From: an uncultured Pseudomonadales bacterium
GTDB lineage: Bacteria > Pseudomonadota > Gammaproteobacteria > Pseudomonadales > Porticoccaceae
Assembly: GCA_943788875.1 (NCBI GenBank)
Contig: CALSSA010000004.1
Location: 1-64,000, forward strand
Direction of reading: 5' to 3'
Length of the DNA: 64,000 nt
Shown: piece after piece, positions 1 to 10,000 of the stretch
Position numbering within the stretch: position 1 is the first letter of the stretch
Layout: each line of letters starts with the position of its first letter
The notes under the pieces: model-generated
Told to the model about the DNA's origin: nothing
Seen by the model: the letters and a program-made list of their open reading frames with translations, nothing else
Databases searched by the model: none
Translations under genes and position numbers: made by a program

Positions 1-127
1 CCAGAGGACGGCGATTCTAACATAGTCCGGGCAAAGTAATAGCGACTTAAAATAAAACATTGCGCTTCATTATTTGGGGCGCTTCGGTGGTAGACTGAAA
101 AAAAATAATTATAAAGAGGGGCTCAAA

Positions 128-901
128 ATGAATCGTTTAAAAGGCAAGGTGGCAATTATCACTGGTGCGGCCAGGGGACTGGGTGAGGCTGATGCGCGCC
201 TGTTTGTCGCTGAGGGTGCGCTGGTAACCATCACAGATATTGATCAAGCGCTGGGCTCGGCCCTGGCCGCAGAATTGGGTTGCCATTTTATCCAGCAGGA
301 TGTGAGCGATGAAGAGCGCTGGCCTGAGGTGATTGAGCAAACCATCGAGCGCTTTGGCCGGCTGGATATTCTGGTCAATAATGCGGGGATGGTTAAGGCG
401 GGCAATCCGGAGAATCAAACCACGGATGAATATCGACTGACCATGGCGGTACATGCGGATGGCGTGTTTTTTGGCTGCAGGGCGGCGATACCGGCAATGA
501 CCGCTAGCGGCGGCGGTTCAATTATTAATATGTGTTCACTGGCGGCGATTCAGGGGGAAAGCTATGTGGCGGCCTACTGCATGGCTAAAGGTGGTATTGA
601 TGCCTACACCAGAGCGGTTGCGGTGCACTGTGCGCAAAACAAAAACGGTGTGCGCTGCAACTCTATCCACCCCTCAGGCATAGATACGCCTATGGTGGCT
701 GAGTTTGTTGATCAGATGGTGAATAAATACGGTGAAGACGTTTTGGCCACCATGGCTGCCAATGCCAGCGCATCTGGTGAGCCACTAGATATTGCCAATG
801 CGGCGCTTTATCTCGCGTCAGACGAATCCAAGTTTGTTAATGGCACGCGTATTGTGTTGGATAACAGTATGTCGGTGACGTCTGGATTTGTGCCTGGCTA
901 A
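128..901 (+). CDS. SDR family oxidoreductase
   Basis: Short-chain dehydrogenase/reductase of 257 residues, the usual length for a classical SDR. The Rossmann motif TGAARGLG is at residues 12-19, NNAG at 84-87, and the catalytic Ser137, Tyr150 and Lys154 (YxxxK) are all present. Asp37 at the end of the second strand favours NAD(H) over NADP(H), by family knowledge. The start at 128 is chosen because AGAGGGG lies just upstream; an in-frame upstream start at 74 lacks a ribosome site and would add 18 residues before the Rossmann fold. The substrate cannot be told from sequence; relatives annotated as hydroxysteroid or cyclohexanol dehydrogenases are common in marine gammaproteobacteria. The neighbour downstream is a transporter on the same strand, 83 bp away. 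Confidence 0.9.
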   Translation: MNRLKGKVAIITGAARGLGEADARLFVAEGALVTITDIDQALGSALAAELGCHFIQQDVSDEERWPEVIEQTIERFGRLDILVNNAGMVKAGNPENQTTDEYRLTMAVHADGVFFGCRAAIPAMTASGGGSIINMCSLAAIQGESYVAAYCMAKGGIDAYTRAVAVHCAQNKNGVRCNSIHPSGIDTPMVAEFVDQMVNKYGEDVLATMAANASASGEPLDIANAALYLASDESKFVNGTRIVLDNSMSVTSGFVPG

Positions 902-984
902 ACGGCTGAAGATTTAGCCATCGAATTTATTGGACTAATAACCTAGAATCGGCGGCTGGTTAAAATAATAACAGGAATTCAGTA

Positions 985-2328
985 ATGCAAAGAGGTGAGT
1001 TTTCTTCACGGTTGGCATTTATTTTTGCCGCCTCTGGCTCGGCCGTTGGGCTTGGTAATATCTGGGGATTCCCCACTAATGCTGCTGAAAATGGTGGTGC
1101 TGCATTCCTGGTAATGTACTTGATTCTGGCCTTTTTGCTGGCCTACCCGGCGATGATGGCGGAGTTGATTATTGGCCGCCACACCCGGGCTAATATGGTC
1201 AATGCTCTGCAATCTATATCTCCCGGGCAAACAGCCAAAGCTATAGGCAAGTTGACCGGTATTGGCGGCATGGTCACGGCGGGGCTGATTCTGAGTTTTT
1301 ACAGCATTGTTGCGGGCTGGTTTATCGCCTTTATGCTTGAGCCTATGACCGCTGTGCTTGGTCTGGAGTCCATGGGCAATTGGCTGACAGAATTTAGTTT
1401 GGTGCGCAATATTGGTTTTGCGGCGTTCTTTATACTATTAACTGTGCTGATTATTAGTGCCGGTGTTGTGCAGGGTATTGAGAAATGGTCCAGTCGCCTG
1501 ATGCCTTCCTTATTTTTGTTGATGGGCGCGCTGATTATCTATGTGCTGACCCAAGAAGGTGCCATGGAGGGACTCAAGCACTATCTGGTGCCGGACTTTT
1601 CGCAGATCACTGACCCCAAGCTTATTGTCAGTGCCATGGGCCAGGCATTTTTTTCTATGTCTCTGGGTGTGGGTACCATGCTGGTCTATGGCTCCTATAT
1701 TCGCGCTGATGAAAACTTGCCCACTGTCGGCGCTCTGGTCACATTGACTGACACTTCTGTAGCTTTTTTGGCTGGGCTGCTGGTATTGCCAGCCATATTT
1801 GTGGCCCAGAATCTGGGTGTGACCATTTATGCCGAAAGCGGTAATTTAATTGCCGGGCCGGATCTGATTTTTCAGGTGTTGCCGGCGCTATTTGATGGCA
1901 TGGGAGCCACTGGGTTGCTGGTGGGTCTGGCTTTCTTTGTGTTGATGTCTATTGCCGCGGTCACTTCGTCTATCTCTATGCTTGAGGTGCCGGTGTCCTA
2001 TGCGGTGGAAGCCCATCAGGTCAACCGTCACAGGGCGACCTGGCTGGTGGGTTTGGCGGTCTTCGCGTTTAGCGCCATCATTTGCCTGAACTTTGAGTCG
2101 CTATTTGGCTTTGTGATCACCTTGACTACTGAGCGGGCCCAGCCACTGCTAAGTATGATGCTATGTATCTTTGCGGGCTGGGTGTTCTATCGCAATAGTA
2201 TTCTTGAGGAACTCAAGAGTGGCAGCCCGAATATGGAACAGGGATTGTTTTGGAAGGTTTGGCCGCTGTATGTGAAGTTCTTTTGTCCGGCGTTGATTCT
2301 ACTGACCTTTGCCCAGGGGTTTTCCTAA
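985..2328 (+). CDS. Sodium-dependent transporter, NSS/SNF family
   Basis: Inner-membrane symporter of 447 residues in the neurotransmitter:sodium symporter family, which in bacteria imports amino acids or related amines with Na+. The N-terminus carries the family signature: RLAFIFAASGSAVGLGNIWGFP, interrupted first helix TM1 with the GSAVGLGN sodium/substrate site, followed by the ENGGAAF segment. About eleven hydrophobic helices can be counted to the C-terminus, the usual number for short bacterial members such as MhsT. The stop codon overlaps the stop of the convergent HNH gene by 4 bp. Substrate is not predictable. Confidence 0.9.
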   Translation: MQRGEFSSRLAFIFAASGSAVGLGNIWGFPTNAAENGGAAFLVMYLILAFLLAYPAMMAELIIGRHTRANMVNALQSISPGQTAKAIGKLTGIGGMVTAGLILSFYSIVAGWFIAFMLEPMTAVLGLESMGNWLTEFSLVRNIGFAAFFILLTVLIISAGVVQGIEKWSSRLMPSLFLLMGALIIYVLTQEGAMEGLKHYLVPDFSQITDPKLIVSAMGQAFFSMSLGVGTMLVYGSYIRADENLPTVGALVTLTDTSVAFLAGLLVLPAIFVAQNLGVTIYAESGNLIAGPDLIFQVLPALFDGMGATGLLVGLAFFVLMSIAAVTSSISMLEVPVSYAVEAHQVNRHRATWLVGLAVFAFSAIICLNFESLFGFVITLTTERAQPLLSMMLCIFAGWVFYRNSILEELKSGSPNMEQGLFWKVWPLYVKFFCPALILLTFAQGFS

Positions 2329-2885
2329 AGCAACCGGCTGTTCTTGGAAAACTGGCTGCGCAAAAACGCCATCTGGTCTCCCCGAATACGGCGGCTGTTG
2401 AGCAGCGCTAAATACTCTGCATTGTTAGGCTTAAATGGCAGTGCCACCAGCTCCATACCCGCCTCTTCCGGCGTCCGGTTAGCTTTGTGCTGGTTGCAGC
2501 GGCGGCAGGCGGCCACGACATTTTCCCAGCGGTCGGCACCTGCTCTTGAGACTGGTTGAATATGATCTCTGGTCAGCTGGATACTGGCAAACTCTCTGGC
2601 GCAATACATGCAGATATGGCCATCGCGGGCAAACAATGTGGGGTTATTTAGGGGGTAATTTGAGCGCGGTCTGGCCAACTGTTCGCCACCACAGGCGATA
2701 ATGCTGGGCAGTTCTACCACTGACCTGTTGCCGGTCCGGCGGCAAATACCTCCATGTACCTTGCGCACTGTATCGCCCAATGTCCAGACCACCAGGTCAC
2801 GGGCATAGATACACACGGCCTCTTCCCAGTTAAGCCAGTCAATGGGTTGCCCTGCTAGATTAAGTCGCAATATTCTGGTGTGCAT
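2325..2885 (-). CDS. HNH endonuclease domain protein
   Basis: Protein of 186 residues with a C-terminal HNH nuclease fold. The zinc-ribbon pairs are CMYC (92-95) and CRRC (127-130); the catalytic Asp107-His108, Asn122 and His133 follow the HNH pattern. The N-terminal 85 residues resemble the family of free-standing bacterial HNH proteins that are widely kept in gammaproteobacteria and have no settled role. An AGGAG ribosome site precedes the ATG. A rho-independent terminator lies about 20 bp upstream of the start, so the gene is either attenuated or has its promoter past an independent small RNA. There is no sign of a restriction partner or phage genes around it. Confidence 0.85.
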   Translation of the reverse strand: MHTRILRLNLAGQPIDWLNWEEAVCIYARDLVVWTLGDTVRKVHGGICRRTGNRSVVELPSIIACGGEQLARPRSNYPLNNPTLFARDGHICMYCAREFASIQLTRDHIQPVSRAGADRWENVVAACRRCNQHKANRTPEEAGMELVALPFKPNNAEYLALLNSRRIRGDQMAFLRSQFSKNSRLL

Positions 2886-2904
2886 TGCGTTTTAGCTCCT
2901 CTGA

Positions 2905-3080
2905 AAACAAAAAACCCCATCGCCGGAGGCAACAGGGTTATGGACGTTTATATCTGAGACTGCTATCACGCGCCGAGCCTCTGTGGCTCTGCGCAGCTTT
3001 GACAGTAGGGTAACGCTATTATGCTGAACTCTGAAGGCTAGCTACTCCTGAACTCTTTATACTAAAACTTTACATCTGAG
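2905..3080 (-). ncRNA. Candidate structured small RNA or attenuated leader
   Basis: This stretch fills most of the 378-bp gap between the HNH gene and xseB. On the minus strand a promoter (TTGACA, 17 bp, CAAAAT) lies at 3114-3086, and a 12-bp hairpin with a T-run ends the unit near 2907. In between, the minus strand reads a GAGCC/GGCTC hairpin framed by GCGC and ACTG/CAGT pairings (about 2960-3010) and a direct repeat AGAGTTCAG (about 3025-3060). The predicted RNA is about 175 nt. It does not match 6S, tmRNA, SRP RNA, RNase P, Csr-type RNAs or any riboswitch motif I know. It could also be the attenuated leader of the HNH gene. Confidence 0.45.
2907..2939 (-). terminator. Rho-independent terminator
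   Basis: On the minus strand a 12-bp stem (AACCCTGTTGCC with GGCGATGGGGTT, three G-U wobbles), a 3-nt loop TCC, and a run of six Ts. It stands upstream of the HNH start, so it ends transcription of the preceding 175-nt unit. Confidence 0.75.
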
Positions 3081-3085
3081 CAGTT

Positions 3086-3114
3086 ATTTTGAACAGGCTG
3101 TAGCGACCTGTCAA
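3086..3114 (-). promoter_or_regulatory. Sigma-70 promoter for candidate small RNA
   Basis: Reading the minus strand, TTGACA (3114-3109), a 17-bp spacer and CAAAAT (3091-3086). The -35 is a perfect match, the -10 matches four of six. Transcription would start near 3079. Confidence 0.5.
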
Positions 3115-3193
3115 TCCGCCTTATGCAATCTATTACTGGTAAAAATAAGACGGCTGTCAGGACCAAACACATAATTTATATGTGCTGTAGCAT

Positions 3194-3222
3194 TTGACCA
3201 ATATACCTATGTTGGTTAGGGT
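3194..3222 (+). promoter_or_regulatory. Possible promoter for xseB-ispA-dxs
   Basis: TTGACC, 17 bp, TAGGGT, 41 bp before the xseB start. The -35 is good, the -10 weak, so this is tentative. Confidence 0.3.
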
Positions 3223-3263
3223 GCTGTTCCAGTATTATCGTCTTTTAACAGTGAGTTTTTATT

Positions 3264-3500
3264 GTGGTAACAGAAAAGAAAGCAGTGGATTTTGAGCAGC
3301 AACTCGGCAGCCTTGAGGCGCTGGTTGAGTCCCTGGAAAGTGGCGACCTAAGCCTTGAAGACTCGCTCAAATCCTTTGAACAAGGTATTAAAGTAGCCCG
3401 TGAATGCCAGACAGCGCTCAAACAGGCTGAGCAAAAGGTTGAGCTGCTGATGCGTCAGGGCGACGAGCTGGTTAGTCAGCCATTTGAGTCGGGCGAATAA
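3264..3500 (+). CDS. xseB: Exodeoxyribonuclease VII small subunit
   Basis: 78-residue helical subunit of the cytoplasmic exonuclease VII (XseA4-XseB oligomer), which degrades single-stranded DNA. The typical pattern FEQQLGSLEALVESLESGDL-SLEDSLKSFEQG (residues 9-41) is clear. The start is GTG at 3264 with no strong ribosome site. It begins the xseB-ispA-dxs cluster, an arrangement conserved across gammaproteobacteria; ispA starts 8 bp after its stop. The large subunit XseA is not in the window. Confidence 0.93.
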   Translation: MVTEKKAVDFEQQLGSLEALVESLESGDLSLEDSLKSFEQGIKVARECQTALKQAEQKVELLMRQGDELVSQPFESGE

Positions 3501-3508
3501 CGCTTTTT

Positions 3509-4411
3509 ATGGCACGCCCTCTGAAGGATCTTCTTGTCGACTACAGCAATCAGGTTGATGCCCAGCTCGAGCAATTATTGCCCGAGGCCAGTGGCCCTGC
3601 GGAGGCTCTTTTTGCGGCCATGCGCTATTCGGTCTTTAACGGTGGCAAACGCCTGCGTCCGGCACTGTGCTTTGCGGCCGCCGAGGCTATTGGTGGCGGC
3701 AATACCAACCGCACTGGCAGTACCGCCAAAGTTGCGGCGGCGGTAGAGGCCATTCATGCCTATTCGCTGATCCATGATGACCTCCCGGCCATGGATGACG
3801 ACGACCTGCGTCGCGGCAAGCCCACCTGCCATATTCAATTTGGAGAGGCCACTGCTATTTTAGCGGGCGATGCCCTGCAGTCTCTGGCATTTCAGCAGTT
3901 AACCGAGCTCACTGACCTGCCTGCTGAGACCCGGCTTGAGTTGGTGTCCATGCTGTCCAGATATGCAGGCTGCGCCGGCATGGTCACCGGGCAGGCTATT
4001 GATCTGGCGGCTACGGGTCAGGCGCTGCAGCTTGAACAGTTAAAAACCATGCATAGCTATAAAACTGGTGCCTTAATAGAGGCATCAGTGCTTATGGGAG
4101 CCATTGCAACCGGTGCGGCCAGTCAACAGCAGCTGGATGCCTTAAAACAGTTTGCCGGTGCCATCGGCCTAGCCTTCCAGATTCAAGATGATATTCTCGA
4201 TGTGGAGAGTTCAACCGAACAGCTCGGCAAGCAGCAGGGTTCCGATGTTGCTAATGACAAATCCACCTATACCTCGATTCTAGGGCTTGAGCAGGCCCGA
4301 GAGCAGGCTGCTGAACGCTACCAGCAGAGCATAGCCAGCCTCGAGTTGTTTGCCGAACGGGCCGAGCCTCTGCGTCAACTGGCCAGCTTTATTGTCAATC
4401 GGGCTTATTAA
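3509..4411 (+). CDS. ispA: Farnesyl (polyprenyl) diphosphate synthase
   Basis: Cytoplasmic trans-prenyltransferase of 300 residues that condenses IPP with DMAPP and GPP to give farnesyl diphosphate for ubiquinone and undecaprenyl carriers. The first aspartate-rich motif DDLPAMDDDD (90-99, with the two-residue insertion typical of type II FPP synthases) and the second QIQDDILD (225-231) bind magnesium and the diphosphates. GGKRLRP (45-51) binds IPP. It lies between xseB and dxs, so precursor synthesis and chain elongation are co-transcribed. Confidence 0.95.
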   Translation: MARPLKDLLVDYSNQVDAQLEQLLPEASGPAEALFAAMRYSVFNGGKRLRPALCFAAAEAIGGGNTNRTGSTAKVAAAVEAIHAYSLIHDDLPAMDDDDLRRGKPTCHIQFGEATAILAGDALQSLAFQQLTELTDLPAETRLELVSMLSRYAGCAGMVTGQAIDLAATGQALQLEQLKTMHSYKTGALIEASVLMGAIATGAASQQQLDALKQFAGAIGLAFQIQDDILDVESSTEQLGKQQGSDVANDKSTYTSILGLEQAREQAAERYQQSIASLELFAERAEPLRQLASFIVNRAY

Positions 4412-4459
4412 CCGGCCTGTTTGGTGTAAGATCCACCTTCGTTAATAGATATCACAACC

Positions 4460-6391
4460 ATGGCAAAAACATTTACGGATATACCACTCAGCCGACCAGA
4501 TACGCCTCTGTTAGACCGTATCGGCGCGCCTGTGGACCTGCGTCAACTGACTGACGCTGAGCTGCTGCAAGTGACAGATGAGCTGCGCGCTTTTATGCTC
4601 TACTGCGTGGGTAAAACTGGCGGTCACTTTGGTGCTGGTCTGGGTGTCGCCGAGCTGACGGTGGCTCTGCACTATGTATTTGACACCCCCAATGATCGCC
4701 TGGTCTGGGATGTGGGTCATCAAACCTATCCCCACAAGATTCTTACCGGTCGTCGCGAGCAGATGTTGAGCATGCGTCAGAAAGACGGCCTGTCTGGCTT
4801 CCCCAAGCGCTCGGAAAGTGAATACGATACCTTTGGTGTTGGCCATTCCAGCACCTCTATCAGCGCAGCACTTGGCATGGCTATGGCCTCAAACCAGCTG
4901 GGTGAAGAGCGTCGGACTGTGGCTGTTATGGGTGATGGCGCCATGACTGCCGGCATGGCTTTTGAGGCTATTAACCATGCTGCCCATGTGGACAAAAAAC
5001 TGCTGGTGGTGCTCAACGACAACCAGATGTCTATCTCTCACAACTCCGGCGGTCTATCTACCTATTTTGCCAAGCTGTGGTCGAGCAAGTTTTACACTAA
5101 CCTTCGTGAGAGCGGCAAAAAAGCGCTGCGCTCCCTGCCTCAGGCCAAGAATTTTGTCCGTCGCACGGAAGAATATATGAAGAGTATGGTGTCTCCGGCG
5201 ACCATTTTTGAAGAGCTGGGCTTTTATTATATTGGCCTGATTGACGGCCATGACCTTCCCATGCTGGTGGAGATTCTGGAGAAGCTGAAAGATATTGACG
5301 GGCCTGTGCTGCTACATATTATTACCCAAAAGGGCAAAGGCTTTGAGCCGGCACAAAATGACCCGGTTGGCTATCATGCGCTGAACAAAATCGAACCCAA
5401 ACCAGCTGTGCAGACCGCTGTGGCGCAAGCTGCTAAGGTGTCATCGGCCAAACCAAAATATCAAAAGGTGTTTGGCGACTGGCTGTGCGATATGGCGGAA
5501 AAAGATCAGCGCCTGGTGGGCATCACCCCGGCTATGTGTGAGGGCTCGGGCATGAATGATTTTGCCGAGCGCTTCCCGGATCGCTACGAAGATGTCGCCA
5601 TTGCCGAGCAGCATGCGGTCACTCTGGCCGCGGGCATGGCCTGTGAAGGAGCCAAGCCTGTTGTGGCGATTTACTCGACATTTTTGCAGCGCGGCTACGA
5701 CCAGTTAATCCACGATGTAGCACTGCAAAACCTGGATGTGCTATTTGCTATGGATCGCGCCGGGTTAGTCGGTGAGGACGGGGCCACCCATGCAGGGGCC
5801 TATGATATTAGCTATCTGCGCTGTATCCCCAATATGCTGGTGATGGCACCGTCAGATGAAAATGAAACCAGACAGTTGCTGTATACCGGGTTTATTCATC
5901 AGGGCCCTGCTGCGGTGCGATACCCCCGCGGCACTGGCCCCGGCGCGCAGATTGAACAGGCCATGACGGCTGTGCCCATCGGCAAAGGTACTATGCGCCG
6001 CACTGGCGCTCAGGTGGCAATTCTTAACTTTGGCACTACTCTGGCATCTGCCATAGAGGCCGCTGAGCACCTTAATGCTTCGGTCGCTGATATGCGCTTT
6101 GTAAAACCCATTGATGAAGCTCTGATACGCCAGCTGGCTGCCGACCATCAGCTGTTGGTGACCGTGGAAGAGAATAGTGTTGCCGGTGGTGCCGGTGCGG
6201 CGGTGAGTGAATTTCTGGCTGCCCAAGGTATTGTTATGCCTGTGTTGCATATTGGCCTGCCGGATAAATTTATCGACCATGGCAAACATCATGAGCAGCT
6301 CGGCGCGGTCGGGCTGGACTGTGCTGGCATTGTGCACAGCATTGAACAGCGTCTCAGTGTTCTGCAACTGCCGAAACAGGCTATCCATTAA
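4460..6391 (+). CDS. dxs: 1-deoxy-D-xylulose-5-phosphate synthase
   Basis: Thiamine-diphosphate enzyme of 643 residues that condenses pyruvate with glyceraldehyde 3-phosphate, the first step of the MEP isoprenoid pathway. The cofactor region [13 protein letters not shown] with LNDN (about 155-195), the early [12 protein letters not shown] histidine segment and the transketolase-type [15 protein letters not shown] block (about 431-445) are intact. A C-terminal transketolase domain follows, with VRYPRGTG near 490. Length is close to the usual 620-640. Third gene of the xseB-ispA-dxs cluster, 48 bp after ispA. Confidence 0.96.
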   Translation: MAKTFTDIPLSRPDTPLLDRIGAPVDLRQLTDAELLQVTDELRAFMLYCVGKTGGHFGAGLGVAELTVALHYVFDTPNDRLVWDVGHQTYPHKILTGRREQMLSMRQKDGLSGFPKRSESEYDTFGVGHSSTSISAALGMAMASNQLGEERRTVAVMGDGAMTAGMAFEAINHAAHVDKKLLVVLNDNQMSISHNSGGLSTYFAKLWSSKFYTNLRESGKKALRSLPQAKNFVRRTEEYMKSMVSPATIFEELGFYYIGLIDGHDLPMLVEILEKLKDIDGPVLLHIITQKGKGFEPAQNDPVGYHALNKIEPKPAVQTAVAQAAKVSSAKPKYQKVFGDWLCDMAEKDQRLVGITPAMCEGSGMNDFAERFPDRYEDVAIAEQHAVTLAAGMACEGAKPVVAIYSTFLQRGYDQLIHDVALQNLDVLFAMDRAGLVGEDGATHAGAYDISYLRCIPNMLVMAPSDENETRQLLYTGFIHQGPAAVRYPRGTGPGAQIEQAMTAVPIGKGTMRRTGAQVAILNFGTTLASAIEAAEHLNASVADMRFVKPIDEALIRQLAADHQLLVTVEENSVAGGAGAAVSEFLAAQGIVMPVLHIGLPDKFIDHGKHHEQLGAVGLDCAGIVHSIEQRLSVLQLPKQAIH

Positions 6392-6411
6392 AAATAATCA
6401 GAGGCAATAAG

Positions 6412-7041
6412 ATGAAATTCTACGATTGCACCACAGCCCCAAGCCCCCGACGAGTGCGAATATTCCTGGCTGAAAAAGGTATTGAAATTGAAACTGTGCA
6501 GGTGGACCTGTCCACCGGCGAGCATTTCTCCGACGCCTTTAAGGCGATTAACCCACTGATGGAAGTACCATTGCTGGAACTGGATGATGGCACTACCATC
6601 AGTCAGGTAGGCGCTATCTGTGGCTACCTTGAAGAAATTCACCCGGATAACCCTCTTCTCGGCCGCACACCAGTTGAGCGAGCGATGGTGGACTCATCCA
6701 ATCATCAGTTGCAGATGAATGGTTTTATGGCTGGAGCTGAAGCTTTCAGAAATGCGACGCCGGGATTTAAAAATCGCGCCATGCCCGGGCCCCATAACTA
6801 CAGGCAGATTCCAGAGCTAGCTGACCGCGGGCTGTTGCGACTGGATAACCTGTTTGCAGATCTAGATGCCCATTTTGCCAACAGTCAGTTTATTGTCGGC
6901 GACTATTATTCTATCGCCGACATTTCTGCCCTGTGCATTATCGATTTTGCCAAATGGGTTAAAAAGCGTATCCCTGAAGATTGCAGCAATCTTCAGCGCT
7001 GGTACGACCAGGTAAATAGCCGCCCCAGCGCCAAGGCCTAA
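6412..7041 (+). CDS. Glutathione S-transferase family protein
   Basis: Cytoplasmic protein of 209 residues with an N-terminal thioredoxin-like GST domain (about 1-78: the SPRRVRIFLAEKGI helix and the cis-proline segment MEVPLLEL) and a C-terminal all-helical domain (about 85-205). The N-terminal serine/cysteine position holds APSPRR rather than a CPYC pair, so a Ser-type GST is likely. A GAGG ribosome site precedes the ATG, 20 bp after dxs. The stop overlaps the convergent GH81 gene by 4 bp. The substrate is unknown. Confidence 0.85.
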   Translation: MKFYDCTTAPSPRRVRIFLAEKGIEIETVQVDLSTGEHFSDAFKAINPLMEVPLLELDDGTTISQVGAICGYLEEIHPDNPLLGRTPVERAMVDSSNHQLQMNGFMAGAEAFRNATPGFKNRAMPGPHNYRQIPELADRGLLRLDNLFADLDAHFANSQFIVGDYYSIADISALCIIDFAKWVKKRIPEDCSNLQRWYDQVNSRPSAKA

Positions 7042-10000
7042 GGTAAGGTATCACCGCTGGCTAGGGTAAATCCTGGTGCAGCGGTGATCGTATTACCATC
7101 GCTGTAACTCACTGCTATGTCCTGATCAGTAAAGTTATACACCACATAGTTGGTTACACCATCTTTCACAAACGCCAGTGCCGCTGGATAATCAGAGGTC
7201 AATTCACCGGTGCCGGTCTGTAACTGACCCAGGGCACTGAAGGTGTGAATCCAATGATAAGTATGAGCCTGTGTCTCTCCTGCTTCAGGGATATAGCTAT
7301 TGACACTGTTGTAGTCGGCAATGGCCGCATCCGCATCTACCATAGCCCAGAGGTTCCACCACAGGTCTCGCCACTGATCCTCTGGCAGCCCAGAGGGCTT
7401 GTTGCCGGCAGCTTCACTTAGACCCAGAGCCACATAATCTTGCATATAGTCGGCGTACTGACTGACATGCAAAATCAATGGACTTGAAGGCAAGCCTTGA
7501 ATGCCCAGAATATGGGCATAGGCGCCACTAAACCAGGTAGAGAACACAGCGCCATCACCCCAGATAATGGAAGTGGTGATCTTGTTATAGCCCGAAGGGA
7601 AGTTGTCGGCGTCGGCGCTGACATTATTGTAGCCATCAATATTATTCCAGTACTCCCAGTAAGCCGCTGAGGTGGAGGCATGCAGATACATACCTTTTTC
7701 AACCAGAGCCTCATTGCCTGTGGTCAGACCATACAGAATAATGGCACCATAGGCTGTGGCTGCTTCAGAAGTCGACTCGTTGTTGTTACCGCGGGTAAAG
7801 TTAACCCGTCCATCAGCCCAGGAGAAACCATTGGCCGGATCAAAGTTGCGCATTGATGGGAACATCTCATCATTGTCGTCGGCTGCATAATCACGAATCA
7901 GCAGGTCGATCATCGGACCGTATTGGTCTGCGCCACACCAAGCCACGTCAACACGACAGATCTCCGCGGCAGCACGGACAAAGTAACCGTAGTGGAAATG
8001 GTGGTCCGCCAGACGCTGGTGTGAGCCAAAGGACTCTTCAAAACCCAGCAAGGTATTCCAGTCTGCGTCGTAGGAGAAGTATTTATTGGTATCCAGCGCA
8101 CCATTACTATTAGCAGTAAACCAATCCGCCAACTCAGTCTTGAGCCATTCAATCAGCTGAGCCTGTTCTGCATCCATACCTGCAGACCCGGCAATGGCTG
8201 CCAGCTCTGCCACCTTGCCGTAGTTCTTACCCGCCCAATAGGTGTCAGTGCGGTCATTCCAGGCAGCTTCTCCCTGATCAATAAACTCAGTTACCAGAGA
8301 TTCCAGCGTACCCTGATCATAGGTGCCATCGATAGAGGGCATGGTTGGCAGCACACCAACAAAGGGCAGGTCATAGCTGAAGGCATCGGTCTGACTAAAC
8401 TTGACCATACCTCGAGCACTGCGCACCTTGTAATTGGACGTTGCTTGAGATGAGTTCTTCCAGTGCAGCGGATGCATACCAGCGATGGTTTCTATAGCAG
8501 CACCCTGATCATCCAGATAGGCATGACTAACGGTAACTGTATTGGTATTGCGATCAACGCTGTAATCAATATCCACAGACGCTACAACATTGCGCGCCTG
8601 GGCTTCAAAGAAGCTGATCATGTCACTGCTGGCATTCCCGGAACCGGTTGCAGGAAGATAGGCCAAAGTTAACTCTTTGCTGCTATTGGTCACGGTAATT
8701 TCATTGCCACTGATGTTGGAGTAGCTGGTACTACCTTCACCGGTAATCAGGAAATTATTGAGATTGCCAGCCACATTGGTCCAGATGCCCAGGCTATTAT
8801 TCTGATTATAGAAGGTACCTTTTTCACCACTATCTTCGCGGTATGTGCGCAGAACCAGATCGCCTTCATAGGCCTTAAAGTAGATATAGGGGGAACCATG
8901 TACAAAGGTGGCTTCCATTACATCTGAACTGCCAGACTTCCACATAACAGTCACAGAACCATCACTGTGATCCTTGAGGTAGGCTTCCAGATTAGCGTGT
9001 GCCGTATTGCCCACAGCAATACCATCGAACACCTCGACAAAAGGATCAGGGATCGCATACATAAAGCCATCGGTATAAAGACCCAATCCGCCAGGAATAC
9101 TTAGCACTCGCACACCTTTCTCAGTGACCCGAGCCATAATTGGATCCGGCGTGATATAGGCTGCCTGATCCGGGTTGCCTGTCTGCATCTCGCCAAGAAA
9201 TGGGATAGAGCCCCACCATTTGTGAGTTGGCGTTGGCTGCTCAGCTGCAGCACCAGTCAGATGGGGATACATCTGTATAGGTGTGCCAGTAGGAATGCCT
9301 GTAGCGGTGTTACAGCTGGCAATCGGAGGCTCGACCACACCTGCGTTGTAAATCCAGTTACCGTAGTCGTAAACACAGCGATAACTATCGGGGTTAATTC
9401 CGTCAGCAACAGAACCAGCGCCGTAGGCTGTAATCTCAAATGTGGTTGGATTCTCTGGGTCTACTGGTGGCTCAACGCCATCGGTGATTCCGGTAAAGCG
9501 CACATTATCAATTTGGTAAACCACACCAGGTGCTGTGTCGAATGCCGGGAAAAATACCAGAGGTACCGTAACACTGGATAAATTCAGATCACCACTGGCC
9601 GTCAATGTAGACATGGAGATGCTGACCGCTTCCCATTCGCCTGTAGCATTGATCCCTGAAACCGCTAGTTCGCCTGAGGTTGCAGAGGTGCTGGTCTCAA
9701 GTTTGATATAGAAACCACCAGATAAATTGGCCGCACCGGTTGCAATAACCTTGATATCAAATTCCAGCTGGCCATTAGCATAGCCACTTAAGTCAACTGC
9801 TCCACCAGGACCAACCACAATACCTGCATGACCAGCATTGCTGCTATAGCTCACTTCAAGCACGTCACCTTTGTCGCTGTCAGAGGCTACAGTCCAATCA
9901 ATACTGGGGCAGCTTTCTGTACCGGCGCTTTCATCAGTGCAGTCAGAGTAATCCACCCCGGAATCAAATGCTGAGAACTCGGCATTGCCACCCCAGATAT

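Noticed and set aside
2905-3080. 6S RNA, tmRNA or riboswitch at this locus
   Set aside because: None of their conserved sequence blocks is present, so only a generic RNA call is made.
5852-6388. 178-residue minus-strand ORF
   Set aside because: Antisense to dxs with no start signal or recognisable motif.
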